A stretch of 64,000 nucleotides of DNA from Komagataeibacter diospyri (GCF_006538165.1 NZ_BDLU01000032.1:310001-374000); one strand, 5' to 3'; counted from the first letter of the stretch, positions 1 through 10,014 are shown. The notes: generated by a model from the letters alone, not told the origin. Translations and numbers: made by a program.

Positions 1-357
1 TTCGGGAATCGCATAGACGATGTCATGCGAATACCCGAGGTTCATGACCAGGTTCTTCCCCTGCACTGCGGCACGATAACCTGTCCCGGAGATTTCCAGT
101 GTCTTGGAAAACCCTTCGGACACACCCTTGACCATACCCGCGATCAGGGAACGGGTGGTCCCCCACATCATACGGGCCTGTGACTGGGTATCAACCGGCT
201 TCACGGCAACCTTGCCATCCGCAACATCAACCGAAACGTGGCTGGACAGCGGCAGCTTGAGTTCACCCAGCTTGCCTTTTGCCGTCAGCACACCGTCAGC
301 AATGGAAACCTGAACGCCCGACGGCAGTTCGACGGGATATTTGCCCACTCGCGACAT
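1..357 (-). CDS. rplF: 50S ribosomal protein L6 (3' part beyond the window)
   Basis: Only the first 119 codons are inside the window; the gene runs off the left edge. The ATG at 357 opens a protein beginning [17 protein letters not shown], the usual L6 N-terminus. L6 binds 23S rRNA near the GTPase-associated centre and the sarcin-ricin loop. The visible part includes the glycine-rich stretch (ISGTGYRA) typical of L6. It follows rpsH by 10 bp, the standard spc-operon order, and a GGAGG-like site precedes the ATG. Identity is firm; the C-terminal domain cannot be seen. Confidence 0.95.
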   Translation of the reverse strand, partial: MSRVGKYPVELPSGVQVSIADGVLTAKGKLGELKLPLSSHVSVDVADGKVAVKPVDTQSQARMMWGTTRSLIAGMVKGVSEGFSKTLEISGTGYRAAVQGKNLVMNLGYSHDIVYAIPE

Positions 358-367
358 TTATCCCTCC

Positions 368-766
368 TCAGAATACACGACAGAGGACTTCACCGCCAAC
401 ATTGGCAGCGCGGGCCTCCGCGTCGGACAGAACACCGCGCGGCGTCGACAGGATCGACACGCCCAGCCCGGCATACACACGCGGCAGTTCCTTAATCTTG
501 GAATAGACGCGGCGTCCCGGCTTGGACACACGGTGGATTTCTTTGATGACCGGCTCACCATCGAGATACTTCAGCTCGATGCGCAGCTGGGCCACACCTT
601 TACGCAGTTCCTCGCGGGAGAAACCACGAATATACCCCTCGCGGCGCAGAGCCTCGAGAACACTGGCGCGCAGCTTTGAAGCCGGCGCCACGCATGCAGC
701 ATGCCGTGCACGCTGCGCATTGCGGATCCGGGTGAGCAGATCACCCAAAGGATCAGAAAGTGACAT
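368..766 (-). CDS. rpsH: 30S ribosomal protein S8
   Basis: 132 aa, normal S8 length. S8 binds the central domain of 16S rRNA early in 30S assembly and, in E. coli, represses the spc operon. The N-terminus (MSLSDPLGDLLTRIRNA) is diagnostic, and the C-terminal STPRGVLSD region is the conserved RNA-binding loop. It lies between rpsN (12 bp upstream) and rplF (10 bp downstream), as in most bacteria. No anomaly is seen. Confidence 0.97.
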   Translation of the reverse strand: MSLSDPLGDLLTRIRNAQRARHAACVAPASKLRASVLEALRREGYIRGFSREELRKGVAQLRIELKYLDGEPVIKEIHRVSKPGRRVYSKIKELPRVYAGLGVSILSTPRGVLSDAEARAANVGGEVLCRVF

Positions 767-778
767 CGTTCCCTGCCC

Positions 779-1084
779 TTACCAGCTCGATTTGACCATG
801 CCCGGGATCTGACCATTAGAGGCCAGGTCACGCAGGGCGATACGGCAGAGTTCGAACTTTCTGTAATTGGCGCGAGGACGCCCCGTCAACTTGCAGCGCA
901 GCCGCACGCGGACGCGCGAACCATTGCGAGGAAGTTCAGCAAGCTTGAGCGATGCATCGAAGCGATCTTCAACCGGCAGAGACCGGTCCATGATGATATT
1001 CTTCAGTGCAGTCCGCTTAGCCCGGTCCCGGTTTGCCATGCGCTCACGCTTGACATTCCGGTTAACGGCGGAAATTTTGGCCAT
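779..1084 (-). CDS. rpsN: 30S ribosomal protein S14 (zinc-independent form)
   Basis: 101 aa from the ATG at 1084 ([16 protein letters not shown]). A longer upstream reading frame exists, but this start matches the family. S14 is in the head of the 30S subunit near the A site. The length of about 100 aa and the lack of paired CxxC zinc ligands mark the long, zinc-independent type usual in Alphaproteobacteria. The gene sits between rplE and rpsH. The 105 bp between rplE and this start is longer than other gaps in the cluster, but I see no clear promoter there. Confidence 0.96.
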   Translation of the reverse strand: MAKISAVNRNVKRERMANRDRAKRTALKNIIMDRSLPVEDRFDASLKLAELPRNGSRVRVRLRCKLTGRPRANYRKFELCRIALRDLASNGQIPGMVKSSW

Positions 1085-1189
1085 GCCTTGTTTTACCCTC
1101 CGGAACCTGTCGGGCCATTCCCAACGGTTTTCCAAACAACGTGTGTATTAGGTCTTCTGGACTTCAGACGGAAGCCCTTCGCTACATTT

Positions 1190-1759
1190 TTATGCAGCAA
1201 AGGGCAGATCAAACGCCTTGAGCAGAGCCTTTGCTTCCGCATCCGTCTTCGCGGTGGTCACGAAGATGATGTCCATGCCACGGATTTCGTCGACTTTGTC
1301 GTATTCGATTTCCGGGAAGACAATCTGTTCCTTCAGGCCCATCGCAAAGTTGCCACGACCGTCGAAACCCTTGTTCGCCGGCAACCCGCGGAAATCACGC
1401 ACGCGCGGCAGGGCGATCGTCACGAAACGATCCAGGAACTCGAACATCTGCGCACGACGCAGCGTCACCTTGCACCCGATCGGCAGCCCTTCACGGATCT
1501 TGAAACCGGCAATGGCTTTCTTGGCCACGGTCTTGACCGGCTTCTGACCCGCGATCAGGGTCATTTCCTTGACGGCCGCATCCAGCTTCTTCTGATCGCC
1601 GGCAGCTTCACCCACGCCCATGTTCAGGACAATCTTCTCAAGACGCGGAACCTGCATCTCGTTCTTGTACCCGAACTGCTCACGCAGCTTCGCGCGCATC
1701 TCATCCTGGTAGCGCTTCTGCATGCGCGGCACAGGACGGGCTTCTTTCACTTCAGACAT
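1190..1759 (-). CDS. rplE: 50S ribosomal protein L5
   Basis: 189 aa from the ATG at 1759 ([13 protein letters not shown]), preceded by a GAGGCGGG ribosome binding site and starting 10 bp after rplX ends. The frame is open further upstream inside rplX, but that extension is not L5-like. L5 forms the central protuberance with 5S rRNA and contacts S13. The motifs [11 protein letters not shown] and RDFRGL are characteristic. The N-terminal extension of about 10 residues before the conserved core is common in Alphaproteobacteria. Confidence 0.96.
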   Translation of the reverse strand: MSEVKEARPVPRMQKRYQDEMRAKLREQFGYKNEMQVPRLEKIVLNMGVGEAAGDQKKLDAAVKEMTLIAGQKPVKTVAKKAIAGFKIREGLPIGCKVTLRRAQMFEFLDRFVTIALPRVRDFRGLPANKGFDGRGNFAMGLKEQIVFPEIEYDKVDEIRGMDIIFVTTAKTDAEAKALLKAFDLPFAA

Positions 1760-1769
1760 ACCCGCCTCC

Positions 1770-2090
1770 TCAGCCTTCGATAACTTCGCCGGTCGCCTTG
1801 GCGACACGAACCTTGCGACCATCTTCCAGAACGCGGAAGCCGACTTTCGTCGGGTCACCGCTCTTGGGATCGATCAGCTTCAGGTTGGACAGATGAACAG
1901 GCATTTCCTTCTGGACAATGCCCCCCTGCTCACCCATGCGGGAAGGACGGGTATGACGCTTTGCAATCGCCACGCCACGCACGACAGCCTTGTTGGCTGT
2001 GGGCAGGACTGTAACAACCTCGCCACGGGTCCCCTTGGAACCACCGGTGGTGACCAGAACCTGATCACCCTTCTTGATACGAGCAGCCAT
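1770..2090 (-). CDS. rplX: 50S ribosomal protein L24
   Basis: 106 aa, usual length. L24 initiates 50S assembly and lies near the exit of the peptide tunnel. The KOW motif is visible at the N-terminus ([18 protein letters not shown]), followed by the conserved [13 protein letters not shown] stretch. Its ATG overlaps the stop codon of rplN by one base (TAATG), so the two genes are probably translationally coupled. Confidence 0.96.
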   Translation of the reverse strand: MAARIKKGDQVLVTTGGSKGTRGEVVTVLPTANKAVVRGVAIAKRHTRPSRMGEQGGIVQKEMPVHLSNLKLIDPKSGDPTKVGFRVLEDGRKVRVAKATGEVIEG

Positions 2091-2458
2091 TACAGCACCT
2101 CCGGTGCCAGCGAGATGATCTTCATGAACTTGCGCGCACGCAGTTCACGCACGACCGGGCCAAAGATACGGGTACCGATCGGCTCCTGCTGCTTGTTGAT
2201 CAGCACGGCCGCATTACGGTCGAAGCGGATGGCGCTGCCATCAGCGCGACGGACGGGGTAAGAGGTGCGAACGATCACCGCCTGGTGCACGTCGCCCTTC
2301 TTGACCTTACCGCGGGGGATGGCCTCCTTGACGGACACGACAATCACGTCGCCGACCGAGGCAGTCTTCCGCTTGGAACCGCCCAGCACCTTGATGCACT
2401 GCACCTGACGGGCACCGGAATTGTCGGCCACGTCAAGGTTGGTCTCGGGATGGATCAT
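2090..2458 (-). CDS. rplN: 50S ribosomal protein L14
   Basis: 122 aa, exactly the family norm. The N-terminus is [18 protein letters not shown]; bacterial L14 more often begins MIQxxT, so the His is a small lineage variation. L14 contacts 16S rRNA at intersubunit bridge B5/B8. The signature around [14 protein letters not shown] is present. It lies between rpsQ (15 bp upstream) and rplX (one-base overlap). Confidence 0.97.
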   Translation of the reverse strand: MIHPETNLDVADNSGARQVQCIKVLGGSKRKTASVGDVIVVSVKEAIPRGKVKKGDVHQAVIVRTSYPVRRADGSAIRFDRNAAVLINKQQEPIGTRIFGPVVRELRARKFMKIISLAPEVL

Positions 2459-2473
2459 GGTCTATGCCCTTCT

Positions 2474-2755
2474 TTACGCCTGCGCACCAGACGCGGCACC
2501 GGCGGCAGCAGCCAGCGGCTGGCCATTCCGGACAACGACAGTCCAGGTCTTGCGGCGGGAAATCGGCTTGCATTCTTCAATGCGCACCGTGTCGCCTACC
2601 TTGCATTCATTCAAGCCGTCATGCGCCGCATACTTTTTCGAGCGACGAATGAACTTCTTATACAACGGATGGATAATGCGACGATCGACAAGAACCGTTA
2701 CGGTCTTGTCCATCTTGTCACTGGTTACCCGCCCGGTCAGGACGCGCCTTGGCAT
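2474..2755 (-). CDS. rpsQ: 30S ribosomal protein S17
   Basis: 93 aa; the core is normal and is followed by an Ala-rich tail ([13 protein letters not shown]) that makes it about 10 residues longer than E. coli S17. S17 binds the 5' domain of 16S rRNA. The conserved stretches [16 protein letters not shown] and KYAAHD are visible. It is 13 bp after rpmC and 15 bp before rplN, in the standard order. Confidence 0.96.
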   Translation of the reverse strand: MPRRVLTGRVTSDKMDKTVTVLVDRRIIHPLYKKFIRRSKKYAAHDGLNECKVGDTVRIEECKPISRRKTWTVVVRNGQPLAAAAGAASGAQA

Positions 2756-2768
2756 CGCCCGTCTCCCT

Positions 2769-3005
2769 TCAGGACTTTACTGCCGGCGCGTGGCCAGCGG
2801 AACTCTTCTTCACAACCTCGGTTGCAACAGTCTTCACACGCGCGATTTCACGACGAACTTCGCGCATGCGGGACTGCCCCTCGGTCTGACCGGTCGCATG
2901 CTGAAACCGAAGATTGAACTGCTCGCGCTTCAGATCGACGAGAAGCGTATCCAGTTCTTCAACAGTCTTGGCACGCAGATCGGCCGGCTTTGTTGCCTTT
3001 GCCAT
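2769..3005 (-). CDS. rpmC: 50S ribosomal protein L29
   Basis: 78 aa, slightly long for L29 (63-70 is usual) because of a C-terminal [13 protein letters not shown] tail. L29 is a two-helix protein at the tunnel exit that helps dock trigger factor and SRP. The conserved core [16 protein letters not shown] is clear. The start lies one base past the rplP stop, so translation is almost certainly coupled. Confidence 0.95.
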   Translation of the reverse strand: MAKATKPADLRAKTVEELDTLLVDLKREQFNLRFQHATGQTEGQSRMREVRREIARVKTVATEVVKKSSAGHAPAVKS

Positions 3006-3006
3006 C

Positions 3007-3423
3007 TCACGCCTCTCCGATACGGGTCACGAACTTCGTCTTGATCGGCAGCTTCGCCGCGCCAAGAGCCAGCGCTTCACGCGCGACTTCCGGCGGCACG
3101 CCTTCGATCTCGAACAGGATTCGACCCGGCTTCACACGAGCCACCCAATATTCAGGCGACCCCTTGCCGGACCCCATACGCACTTCTGCCGGCTTTGTCG
3201 AGACCGGAAGATCAGGGAAAATCCGAATCCAGACACGACCGGCGCGTTTCATGGCGCGGGTAATGGCACGACGGGCAGCTTCGATCTGGCGGGCAGTGAT
3301 CCGTTCAGGCTGCAGAGCCTTCAGGCCAAAAGCCCCAAAATTCAAGGTTGTGCCACCCTTGGCCAACCCATGAATACGCCCCTTGTGGGCCTTGCGGTAC
3401 TTTGTCCGCTTGGGAGAAAGCAT
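3007..3423 (-). CDS. rplP: 50S ribosomal protein L16
   Basis: 138 aa, standard length. L16 organises the A-site region of the 50S subunit. The N-terminus [17 protein letters not shown] and the motif [14 protein letters not shown] are diagnostic. The 54 bp between rpsC and this gene is longer than its neighbours and holds two short inverted repeats (GGTCC-N3-GGACC and GCGCC-N4-GGCGC); these are weak and were not called separately. Confidence 0.97.
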   Translation of the reverse strand: MLSPKRTKYRKAHKGRIHGLAKGGTTLNFGAFGLKALQPERITARQIEAARRAITRAMKRAGRVWIRIFPDLPVSTKPAEVRMGSGKGSPEYWVARVKPGRILFEIEGVPPEVAREALALGAAKLPIKTKFVTRIGEA

Positions 3424-3477
3424 TTTCTAAATCCTCACGCGCCGCCTGGCGCATTTAGGTCCATTGGACCCCGCAGA

Positions 3478-4155
3478 TTAACGCTGCGGGGCCTGTTCGG
3501 CGGCGCGACGGTCCTGCGCCAGCGGATCATGGGCAAGAATCTCACCCTTGAAGATCCAGACCTTCACACCACAGGTGCCATAGGTCGTCTTGGCGGTCGC
3601 CACACCATAATCAATGTCCGCACGCAGCGTATGCAGCGGCACGCGGCCTTCACGATACCACTCGACACGTGCGATTTCCGCACCGCCGAGACGGCCGGAG
3701 CAGTTGATCCGGATCCCCTGCGCACCCAGGCGCATGGCGGACTGCACGGCACGCTTCATGGCGCGACGGAAGGCAACACGACGTTCGAGCTGCTGGGCAA
3801 TGTTCTCGGCCACCAGGGTCGCGTCGATTTCCGGCTTGCGGATTTCAACGATGTTCAGCGCCACATCGGTCTTGGCCATACGGGCCAGATCCTTGCGCAG
3901 CACATCGATGTCCTGGCCCTTTTTGCCGATCACGACACCCGGACGGGCCGCGTAGATGGTCACACGAGGCTTCTTGGCCGGGCGCTCAATCACCACGCGG
4001 GATACACCGGCGCCGGACAGCTTGCGACGCAGGTAGGACCGCAGCTTCAGGTCATCGTGCAGCAGACGCGCATAATCGGCATCAGCATACCAGCGGCTGT
4101 CCCATGTCCGGTTAATACCAAGCCGCAGCCCGATCGGATTAACTTTATGTCCCAT
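3478..4155 (-). CDS. rpsC: 30S ribosomal protein S3
   Basis: 225 aa, normal for S3. S3 lies at the mRNA entry channel and has helicase-like activity with S4 and S5. The N-terminus [20 protein letters not shown] is diagnostic. The KH domain is visible in the first half ([14 protein letters not shown] carries the GxxG loop), followed by the C-terminal S3 domain ([10 protein letters not shown]). It is 3 bp from rplV. Confidence 0.97.
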   Translation of the reverse strand: MGHKVNPIGLRLGINRTWDSRWYADADYARLLHDDLKLRSYLRRKLSGAGVSRVVIERPAKKPRVTIYAARPGVVIGKKGQDIDVLRKDLARMAKTDVALNIVEIRKPEIDATLVAENIAQQLERRVAFRRAMKRAVQSAMRLGAQGIRINCSGRLGGAEIARVEWYREGRVPLHTLRADIDYGVATAKTTYGTCGVKVWIFKGEILAHDPLAQDRRAAEQAPQR

Positions 4156-4158
4156 GGA

Positions 4159-4560
4159 TCAGGCTGCCTTCTTTTCGGTTTCAGCTTCGGGCTTCTTTTC
4201 CGCCACGACGATGGTCAGGTGGCTGAAAAACTTCTCGATGCGGGCCGAACGGCCACGACCACGTGCGTGGAAACGACGCATCACGATCGACTTGCCCACC
4301 TCGGCACGGGCGACAACCAGCTGGTCAACGTCCAGCTGATGGTTGTTCTCGGCGTTGGCAATCGCGCTTTCCAGGGTCTTCTTGACCTGCTGCGCGATAC
4401 GACGCTTGGAGAATGTGAGGGTGGCGATCGCCTGTGCGGCCGGCTTGTTGCGGATCAGACCCGCAACAAGGTTCAGCTTGCGCGGGCTGATGCGGATGTT
4501 CCGCGTCAGCGCCTGCGCCTCGGTTTCCGCGAGCGTGCGCGGATGCTTAGGCTTGCTCAT
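4159..4560 (-). CDS. rplV: 50S ribosomal protein L22
   Basis: 133 aa, with an N-terminal leader ([16 protein letters not shown]) and a Lys/Glu-rich tail ([14 protein letters not shown]) around a 110-aa core. L22 lines the nascent peptide tunnel; its beta-hairpin contributes to macrolide sensitivity. Core motifs [16 protein letters not shown] and [10 protein letters not shown] are clear. The gene is 2 bp from rpsS and 3 bp from rpsC, within the S10 operon. Confidence 0.96.
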   Translation of the reverse strand: MSKPKHPRTLAETEAQALTRNIRISPRKLNLVAGLIRNKPAAQAIATLTFSKRRIAQQVKKTLESAIANAENNHQLDVDQLVVARAEVGKSIVMRRFHARGRGRSARIEKFFSHLTIVVAEKKPEAETEKKAA

Positions 4561-4562
4561 GA

Positions 4563-4841
4563 TCAGCCCCGCTTCGCTTTCTTGTCCGAAGAATGACCCG
4601 TGAAGGTACGGGTCGGTGAAAACTCACCGAACTTGTGCCCCACCATGTTCTCGGAAACCTGCACGGGCAGGAATTTGTGCCCGTTATAGACGCCGAACGT
4701 CAGTCCGACGAACTGCGGCAGGATGGTGGATCGACGCGACCAGATCTTGATCACTTCGTTACGGCCCGACGCGCGCGATGCATCGGCTTTGTTCAGCAGA
4801 TACCCGTCCACGAACGGGCCCTTCCAGACGGAACGTGCCAT
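4563..4841 (-). CDS. rpsS: 30S ribosomal protein S19
   Basis: 92 aa, normal length. S19 is in the 30S head and pairs with S13. The start [16 protein letters not shown] and the motif [15 protein letters not shown] are diagnostic. It is 12 bp downstream of rplB and 2 bp upstream of rplV. No anomaly seen. Confidence 0.97.
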   Translation of the reverse strand: MARSVWKGPFVDGYLLNKADASRASGRNEVIKIWSRRSTILPQFVGLTFGVYNGHKFLPVQVSENMVGHKFGEFSPTRTFTGHSSDKKAKRG

Positions 4842-4853
4842 CTTAAATGCCCC

Positions 4854-5684
4854 TTACTTGCCGGTCTTCCGGCGACGGATAATCAGACTGTCCGTACGCT
4901 TGTTGACCCTGGTCTTGTAACCCTTAGTCGGCTTGCCCCATGGCGTAACCGGATGACGACCGCCCGAAGTCCGTCCTTCACCACCACCATGCGGATGGTC
5001 AACCGGGTTCATGACGACACCACGGTTATGCGGACGGCGGCCCAGCCAGCGGTTACGGCCGGCCTTGCCCAGATGCTGGTTCATGTTGTCCGGGTTGGAC
5101 ACGGCACCGATGGTGGCCATGCACTCCGCACGGACGACACGCAGTTCACCGGACTGCAGCTTGATCTGGGCATAGCCCACATCCTTGCCGACCAGCTGTG
5201 CATAGGTGCCAGCAGAACGGGCGATCTTGCCACCACCACCGGCCTTGAGCTCGATGTTGTGGATGATCGTTCCCACCGGAACCGACGACAGGGGCATTGC
5301 ATTGCCCGGCTTGATATCGGCGCGGGTGCCAGCAACAACCTGATCGCCTACCTTCAGGCGCTGCGGTGCGATGATGTAAGCCAGTTCGCCATCTTCGTAC
5401 TTGATGAGGGCGATGAAGGCCGTACGGTTCGGATCATACTCCAGACGTTCCACCGTGCCGACCACATCGAACTTGCGACGCTTGAAATCGACATAGCGGT
5501 AGGACTGCTTATGTCCGCCACCGATGAAACGCGAGGTGGTGCGACCGTGGTTGTTACGGCCGCCGCTCTTGTTCTTCCCCTCGGTCAGGCCCTTGACGGG
5601 CTTGCCTTTCCACAGCTCCTTGCGGTCGATCAGAACCGTTCCGCGCAGGCTGGGGGTAACTGGATTAAAGTGCTTCAATGCCAT
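4854..5684 (-). CDS. rplB: 50S ribosomal protein L2
   Basis: 276 aa, standard. L2 is needed for subunit association and peptidyl transferase assembly. The C-terminal motif [13 protein letters not shown] contains the conserved histidine region near the catalytic centre, and the N-terminal OB-like domain ([16 protein letters not shown]) is intact. It is 16 bp downstream of rplW and 12 bp upstream of rpsS. Confidence 0.97.
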   Translation of the reverse strand: MALKHFNPVTPSLRGTVLIDRKELWKGKPVKGLTEGKNKSGGRNNHGRTTSRFIGGGHKQSYRYVDFKRRKFDVVGTVERLEYDPNRTAFIALIKYEDGELAYIIAPQRLKVGDQVVAGTRADIKPGNAMPLSSVPVGTIIHNIELKAGGGGKIARSAGTYAQLVGKDVGYAQIKLQSGELRVVRAECMATIGAVSNPDNMNQHLGKAGRNRWLGRRPHNRGVVMNPVDHPHGGGEGRTSGGRHPVTPWGKPTKGYKTRVNKRTDSLIIRRRKTGK

Positions 5685-5700
5685 TTCTTGTCACCCCACG

Positions 5701-6036
5701 TCAGACCAGCTTCGCGGTCAGGTCAATGGACTGACCTTCAGCAAGCTGGACAAACGCCTTCTTCACATCCGAACGCTGGCCGGGACGTCCCTTGAAGCGC
5801 TTGGCCTTACCCTTCTGGATGAGCGTGTTGACACCCAGAACCTTCACACCAAACAGCGTCTCGACCGCTACCTTGATTTCCGGCTTCGTCGCATCGATCG
5901 CAACCTTGAAACCGACCTGATTCTTCTCGGACAGGGCCGTGGCCTTTTCCGTGATCAGGGGCGCGCGGATGATGTCGTACATCGCTTCGCGCGACATGCG
6001 TTCCGCCTTCTTGCGGATTGCCAGGATGTTGGTCAT
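5701..6036 (-). CDS. rplW: 50S ribosomal protein L23
   Basis: 111 aa, about 12 residues longer at the N-terminus than typical L23 (core begins near [15 protein letters not shown]). L23 at the tunnel exit docks trigger factor and SRP. The ATG at 6036 overlaps the rplD stop (ATGA), which supports the long form, although an internal Met at residue 14 or 19 could also serve. The motif [16 protein letters not shown] is the conserved rRNA-binding loop. Confidence 0.94.
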   Translation of the reverse strand: MTNILAIRKKAERMSREAMYDIIRAPLITEKATALSEKNQVGFKVAIDATKPEIKVAVETLFGVKVLGVNTLIQKGKAKRFKGRPGQRSDVKKAFVQLAEGQSIDLTAKLV

Positions 6037-6647
6037 GCCAGACGCTCCTTCAGTCCTTCAACACCTGCGCGGGTGATGGCCAGCACATCGTGGTTCAGGA
6101 TGTCATAGACATTCGCACCGATCGTCGGGAGAATGTCGATCTTCGGAAGGTTGCGCGCGGCACGGCCGAAGTTTTCTTCAACAGCGGCGTCCACGATCAG
6201 GGCGGATGTCCAGCCCAGAACCTTCAGCTTCTTCGCAAGCTCGGCGGACTTACCCGAGGCGGTCGCCGCATCAAGCACAACCAGCTTCCCTTCGGCAGCC
6301 TTCTGCGACAGCGCGGAAATCAGGCCCAGACGGCGCACCTTCTTGGGCAGGTCATAGCCATGGTCGCGCACGACCGGACCATGAACCACCCCACCGGTGC
6401 GGTACTGCGGCGAACGCAGCGAACCCTGACGGGCGCTACCGGTGCCCTTCTGGCGGTACGGCTTCTTGGTCGTGCCGGAGATTTCCCCCATGCCCTTGAC
6501 CTTGTGCGTACCGGCCCGGCGCTTTGCCAGCTGCCAGTGAACCACACGCGCCATGATATCCGTGCGCGGGGTGGCTGCGAAAATCTCGTCGGGAAGGCTG
6601 GTCTTGCCTGCGCTTCCGTTATCGAGGGTTTTGATATCGTAATCCAT
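6033..6647 (-). CDS. rplD: 50S ribosomal protein L4
   Basis: 204 aa, normal. L4 lines the peptide tunnel and, in E. coli, autoregulates the S10 operon. The conserved long loop is visible ([25 protein letters not shown] appears in pieces around residues 72-100). It is 12 bp downstream of rplC and overlaps rplW by 4 bases. Whether L4-type attenuation operates here cannot be told from the short rpsJ leader. Confidence 0.96.
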   Translation of the reverse strand: MDYDIKTLDNGSAGKTSLPDEIFAATPRTDIMARVVHWQLAKRRAGTHKVKGMGEISGTTKKPYRQKGTGSARQGSLRSPQYRTGGVVHGPVVRDHGYDLPKKVRRLGLISALSQKAAEGKLVVLDAATASGKSAELAKKLKVLGWTSALIVDAAVEENFGRAARNLPKIDILPTIGANVYDILNHDVLAITRAGVEGLKERLA

Positions 6648-6659
6648 TGCCCTCTATCC

Positions 6660-7343
6660 TCAGCCCGCAGCCTCAACCAGGGCCGCCGGATACGGCGCCT
6701 CGGCATGACGGGCCTTCTTGATCGCATCACGAACCAGAACCGCCTCATTCTTTCCGCCTGGCACGGAGCCGCGGATCATGATCAGGTTCTTTTCGGCGTC
6801 AACAGCCGCAATCTCCAGGTTCAGCGTGGTCACACGCTCGGAACCGAGATGGCCAGCCATCTTCTTGTTCTTGAAAACCTTGCCCGGATCCTGACGGTTA
6901 CCCGTCGATCCGTGCGAACGGTGACTGATCGAGACACCGTGGGTGGCTTCGAGACCGGCAAAGTTCCAGCGCTTCATTGCGCCGGCAAAACCCTTACCCT
7001 TGCTGGTGCCGGTAACGTCCACCTTCTGTCCCACCACAAAGTGGCTGGCGGACAGAGAAGCCCCGACTTCCAGGACGGCATCATCCGCAACGCGGAATTC
7101 AGCCAGCTTCTTCTTGGGCTCAACCTTGACCTTGGCAAAATGGCCGCGGTTCGGCTTCGACACATTTTTGACCTTGGCCTTGCCCGAACCAAGCTGGACG
7201 GCTGTATAGCCATCGCGCTCGGTCGTACGGACATCAACCACCTGCAGATCATCAACCTGCAGGACAGTCACCGGCACATGTGTGCCGTCTTCCTTGAACA
7301 GCCGGGTCATACCCAGCTTTTTTGCGATCAATCCGGTGCGCAT
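6660..7343 (-). CDS. rplC: 50S ribosomal protein L3
   Basis: 227 aa from the ATG at 7343 ([16 protein letters not shown]), 10 bp after the rpsJ stop; an in-frame extension overlapping rpsJ is not L3-like. L3 is an early 50S assembly protein reaching to the peptidyl transferase centre. The conserved [17 protein letters not shown] and [21 protein letters not shown] regions (given in part) carry the Gln that is methylated by PrmB in other bacteria. Second gene of the S10 cluster. Confidence 0.97.
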   Translation of the reverse strand: MRTGLIAKKLGMTRLFKEDGTHVPVTVLQVDDLQVVDVRTTERDGYTAVQLGSGKAKVKNVSKPNRGHFAKVKVEPKKKLAEFRVADDAVLEVGASLSASHFVVGQKVDVTGTSKGKGFAGAMKRWNFAGLEATHGVSISHRSHGSTGNRQDPGKVFKNKKMAGHLGSERVTTLNLEIAAVDAEKNLIMIRGSVPGGKNEAVLVRDAIKKARHAEAPYPAALVEAAG

Positions 7344-7353
7344 CGTCTGGACC

Positions 7354-7662
7354 TTAGAGTTTAATCTCGACATCCACGCCAGCGGCGAGGTCGAGTTTCA
7401 TGAGAGCGTCCACGGTCTGCGGGGTCGGCTCGACAATGTCGAGCAGCCGGCGATGGGTCCGAATTTCGAACTGCTCGCGGCTTTTCTTATCCACGTGGGG
7501 GGAGCGGTTCACGGTGAACCGTTCAATATGCGTCGGCAGCGGGATAGGACCCCGAACCCGCGCACCCGTACGCTTCGCCGTGTTGACGATCTCTTTCGTG
7601 CTGTTGTCAAGCACCCGATGATCGTACGCCTTCAGGCGAATGCGGATGTTCTGGTTGTCCAT
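7354..7662 (-). CDS. rpsJ: 30S ribosomal protein S10 / NusE
   Basis: 102 aa, standard. S10 is in the 30S head and, as NusE, joins NusB/NusG antitermination complexes. Motifs [14 protein letters not shown] and [19 protein letters not shown] are diagnostic. First gene of the S10 cluster, 105 bp downstream of tuf. In that gap a promoter-like pair for the minus strand (TTGCGG, 17 bp, CAGGTA; 7712-7684) is visible but weak, and a terminator-like stem precedes it. Confidence 0.97.
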   Translation of the reverse strand: MDNQNIRIRLKAYDHRVLDNSTKEIVNTAKRTGARVRGPIPLPTHIERFTVNRSPHVDKKSREQFEIRTHRRLLDIVEPTPQTVDALMKLDLAAGVDVEIKL

Positions 7663-7718
7663 CTTTCTGTTTCAGTCCAACTTTACCTGATTCGGGGGAA
7701 CCCGATCCGCAATGGAAA

Positions 7719-7742
7719 CCCGGCCGGATCGCTCCGACCGGG
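7719..7742 (-). terminator. Terminator-like hairpin between tuf and rpsJ
   Basis: On the minus strand a 10-bp stem (CCCGGTCGGA / TCCGGCCGGG, one G-U wobble) closes a GCGA tetraloop and is followed by TTTCC. It lies 25 bp past the tuf stop and 57 bp before rpsJ. It may partly end str-operon transcripts before the S10 cluster; the U-run is short, so readthrough is likely. Confidence 0.55.
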
Positions 7743-7767
7743 ATGCCACACTTCAGTTACTGTCCAA

Positions 7768-8958
7768 TCACGCGGTGATGGAAGCAACAACACCTGCACC
7801 AACGGTGCGGCCACCTTCGCGGATAGCGAAGCGCAGGCCTTCATCCATGGCGATCGGAGCGATCAGCTCGACATCCATGGCGACGTTATCGCCAGGCATG
7901 ACCATTTCCGTGCCTTCCGGCAGGTGAACAACGCCGGTGACGTCGGTCGTACGGAAATAGAACTGCGGACGATAGTTGGTGAAGAACGGCGTGTGACGGC
8001 CACCCTCTTCCTTCGTCAGGATGTAGGCTTCCGCCTTGAACTTGGTGTGCGGGGTGATGGAACCCGGCTTTGCCAGCACCTGGCCACGCTCAACGTCTTC
8101 ACGCTTCGTGCCACGCAGCAGCGCACCGATGTTGTCACCTGCTTCACCACGATCAAGCAGCTTGCGGAACATTTCAACGCCGGTCACGGTCGTCTTCTGC
8201 GTCGGACGCAGACCAACGATCTCGATTTCGTCGCCAACGTTCACGGCGCCACGTTCGACACGGCCCGTCACCACGGTGCCACGACCGGAGATGGAGAACA
8301 CGTCTTCGATCGGCATCAGGAACGGACGATCGATCGGACGCTCCGGCTGCGGGATGTATTCGTCAACGGCGTTCATCAGGTCCATAACGCGGTTTTCACC
8401 GACTTCCGGATCACCGTCTTCCAGCGTCACCAGAGCCGAACCCTTGATGATGGGGATATCGTCGCCAGGGAACTGGTAAGCGGACAGCAGCTCACGCACT
8501 TCCATTTCAACGAGTTCCAGCAGTTCCGGATCGTCAACCTGATCAACCTTGTTCAGGAACACGACCAGAGCCGGCACGCCAACCTGACGGGCAAGCAGGA
8601 TGTGCTCACGGGTCTGCGGCATCGGGCCGTCAGCAGCGGACACAACCAGGATCGCGCCGTCCATCTGCGCGGCACCGGTGATCATGTTCTTCACATAGTC
8701 AGCATGACCCGGGCAGTCGACGTGCGCATAGTGACGCTTCGCGGTTTCATACTCGACGTGCGCGGTCGAGATGGTGATGCCACGGGCGCGTTCTTCAGGT
8801 GCGGCGTCGATCATGTCGTACGCCTTGAATTCCGCACCACCGGCCTTCGCCAGCGTCTTGGTGATAGCAGCAGTCAGCGAGGTCTTGCCGTGATCGACGT
8901 GACCAATCGTGCCGATGTTGCAGTGCGGCTTATTCCGCTCAAATTTAGCCTTTGCCAT
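7768..8958 (-). CDS. tuf: Elongation factor Tu
   Basis: 396 aa, the normal EF-Tu length. EF-Tu-GTP delivers aminoacyl-tRNA to the ribosomal A site. The G-domain motifs are intact: [10 protein letters not shown] (P-loop), RARGITI (switch I Thr), DCPGHADY (G3) and NKVDQVDD (G4). Domains 2 and 3 follow. It comes directly after rpsG with a 93-bp gap; in most bacteria fusA lies between these genes, and it is absent here. The gap has a 6-bp stem (CTCGGC/GCCGAG, 8974-8990) just upstream of the CGGAGA ribosome binding site. Confidence 0.98.
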   Translation of the reverse strand: MAKAKFERNKPHCNIGTIGHVDHGKTSLTAAITKTLAKAGGAEFKAYDMIDAAPEERARGITISTAHVEYETAKRHYAHVDCPGHADYVKNMITGAAQMDGAILVVSAADGPMPQTREHILLARQVGVPALVVFLNKVDQVDDPELLELVEMEVRELLSAYQFPGDDIPIIKGSALVTLEDGDPEVGENRVMDLMNAVDEYIPQPERPIDRPFLMPIEDVFSISGRGTVVTGRVERGAVNVGDEIEIVGLRPTQKTTVTGVEMFRKLLDRGEAGDNIGALLRGTKREDVERGQVLAKPGSITPHTKFKAEAYILTKEEGGRHTPFFTNYRPQFYFRTTDVTGVVHLPEGTEMVMPGDNVAMDVELIAPIAMDEGLRFAIREGGRTVGAGVVASITA

Positions 8959-9051
8959 CGTTTTCTCCGTTAACTCGGCCTCGTGCCGAGAGTCGGGTTG
9001 GAAAGTTCCGTTTCGGAAGCCCGGCAGGTCAATAGACCGGCCTGACCGCCT

Positions 9052-9528
9052 TTACCAGCGGTAATGACTGAACGCCTTGTTGGCTTCAGCCATGCGGTGC
9101 GTGTCTTCGCGCTTCTTGACCGCAGCGCCACGATTGTTGACGGCATCAAGAAGTTCGTTCGACAGGCGATCCTGCATGGTGTTCTCGCCGCGCTTGCGCG
9201 ACGCGTCGATCAGCCAGCGGATTGCCAGCGCCTGACGGCGCTCGGCCCGGACTTCGACCGGAACCTGGTAGGTGGCGCCACCGACACGGCGGGAACGCAC
9301 CTCGACAGCCGGCTTAACATTGTCCAGCGCGCTGTGGAACATGACCACAGGGTCCGCAGCTGCACCACCACGGCGACGCAGCACCTCAAGGGCGCCATAG
9401 ACGATCCCTTCGGCTGTGGACTTCTTGCCGTCGTACATCAGGGCGTTCATGAAACGCGTAATGACGACATCACCAAATTTCGGATCGGGAAGAATCTCGC
9501 GCTTTACTGCGCGATGACGGCGACTCAT
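9052..9528 (-). CDS. rpsG: 30S ribosomal protein S7
   Basis: 158 aa, close to the usual 156. S7 nucleates assembly of the 30S head and, in E. coli, represses the str operon by binding between rpsL and rpsG. The N-terminal [18 protein letters not shown] and the [20 protein letters not shown] end are diagnostic. It is 15 bp downstream of rpsL. The next gene is tuf rather than fusA. Confidence 0.97.
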   Translation of the reverse strand: MSRRHRAVKREILPDPKFGDVVITRFMNALMYDGKKSTAEGIVYGALEVLRRRGGAAADPVVMFHSALDNVKPAVEVRSRRVGGATYQVPVEVRAERRQALAIRWLIDASRKRGENTMQDRLSNELLDAVNNRGAAVKKREDTHRMAEANKAFSHYRW

Positions 9529-9543
9529 GCCTCGTTATTCCTT

Positions 9544-9915
9544 TTACTTAGGACGCTTCGCGCCATAGAGCGAGCGACGCTGACGACGCTTGGCGATACC
9601 CTGGGTGTCCAGAACGCCGCGCAGGATGTGATAACGCACGCCAGGAAGATCCTTAACGCGACCACCACGGATCAGGACAACACTATGTTCCTGGAGGTTA
9701 TGCCCCTCACCCGGAATATAGCTCACAACCTCATACCCGTTGGTCAGGCGAACTTTTGCCACCTTACGCAGAGCCGAGTTCGGCTTCTTCGGTGTGGTTG
9801 TGTAAACACGAGTACAAACGCCACGCTTCTGCGGACAGCCCTGCAGTGCAGGAACCTTGTTGCGTTTGGCTGCGGGCTCGCGACCTTTCGCGATCAACTG
9901 GTTGATGGTCGGCAT
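9544..9915 (-). CDS. rpsL: 30S ribosomal protein S12
   Basis: 123 aa, standard. S12 sits at the decoding centre and controls fidelity. Both lysines whose substitution gives streptomycin resistance in other bacteria are wild type here (in [14 protein letters not shown] and [12 protein letters not shown]). The motif [13 protein letters not shown] is conserved. It is the first gene of the str group, with a leader of about 210 nt counted from the candidate promoter at 10134-10162. Confidence 0.97.
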   Translation of the reverse strand: MPTINQLIAKGREPAAKRNKVPALQGCPQKRGVCTRVYTTTPKKPNSALRKVAKVRLTNGYEVVSYIPGEGHNLQEHSVVLIRGGRVKDLPGVRYHILRGVLDTQGIAKRRQRRSLYGAKRPK

Positions 9916-9993
9916 ACGCCTTTCCCGATCCTTACAAAATTCGGCCGGCCAACCCCATATCTGGTTGCCGACTGTCGTTCACAACAAAACCCC

Positions 9994-10014
9994 AACGAAT
10001 GACAACCATTCGTT
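9994..10014 (-). promoter_or_regulatory. Leader hairpin upstream of rpsL
   Basis: A perfect 8-bp stem (AACGAATG/CATTCGTT, 5-nt loop) lies 79 bp upstream of the rpsL ATG. On the minus strand it is followed by GGGGTTTTGTTGTG, a T-rich run. This looks like a weak intrinsic terminator in the leader and so could act as an attenuator or a protein-binding site. The role is inferred. Confidence 0.45.

Noticed and set aside
2914..4596. A 560-codon plus-strand frame across rpmC-rplV
   Set aside because: Shadow of four well-identified ribosomal protein genes.
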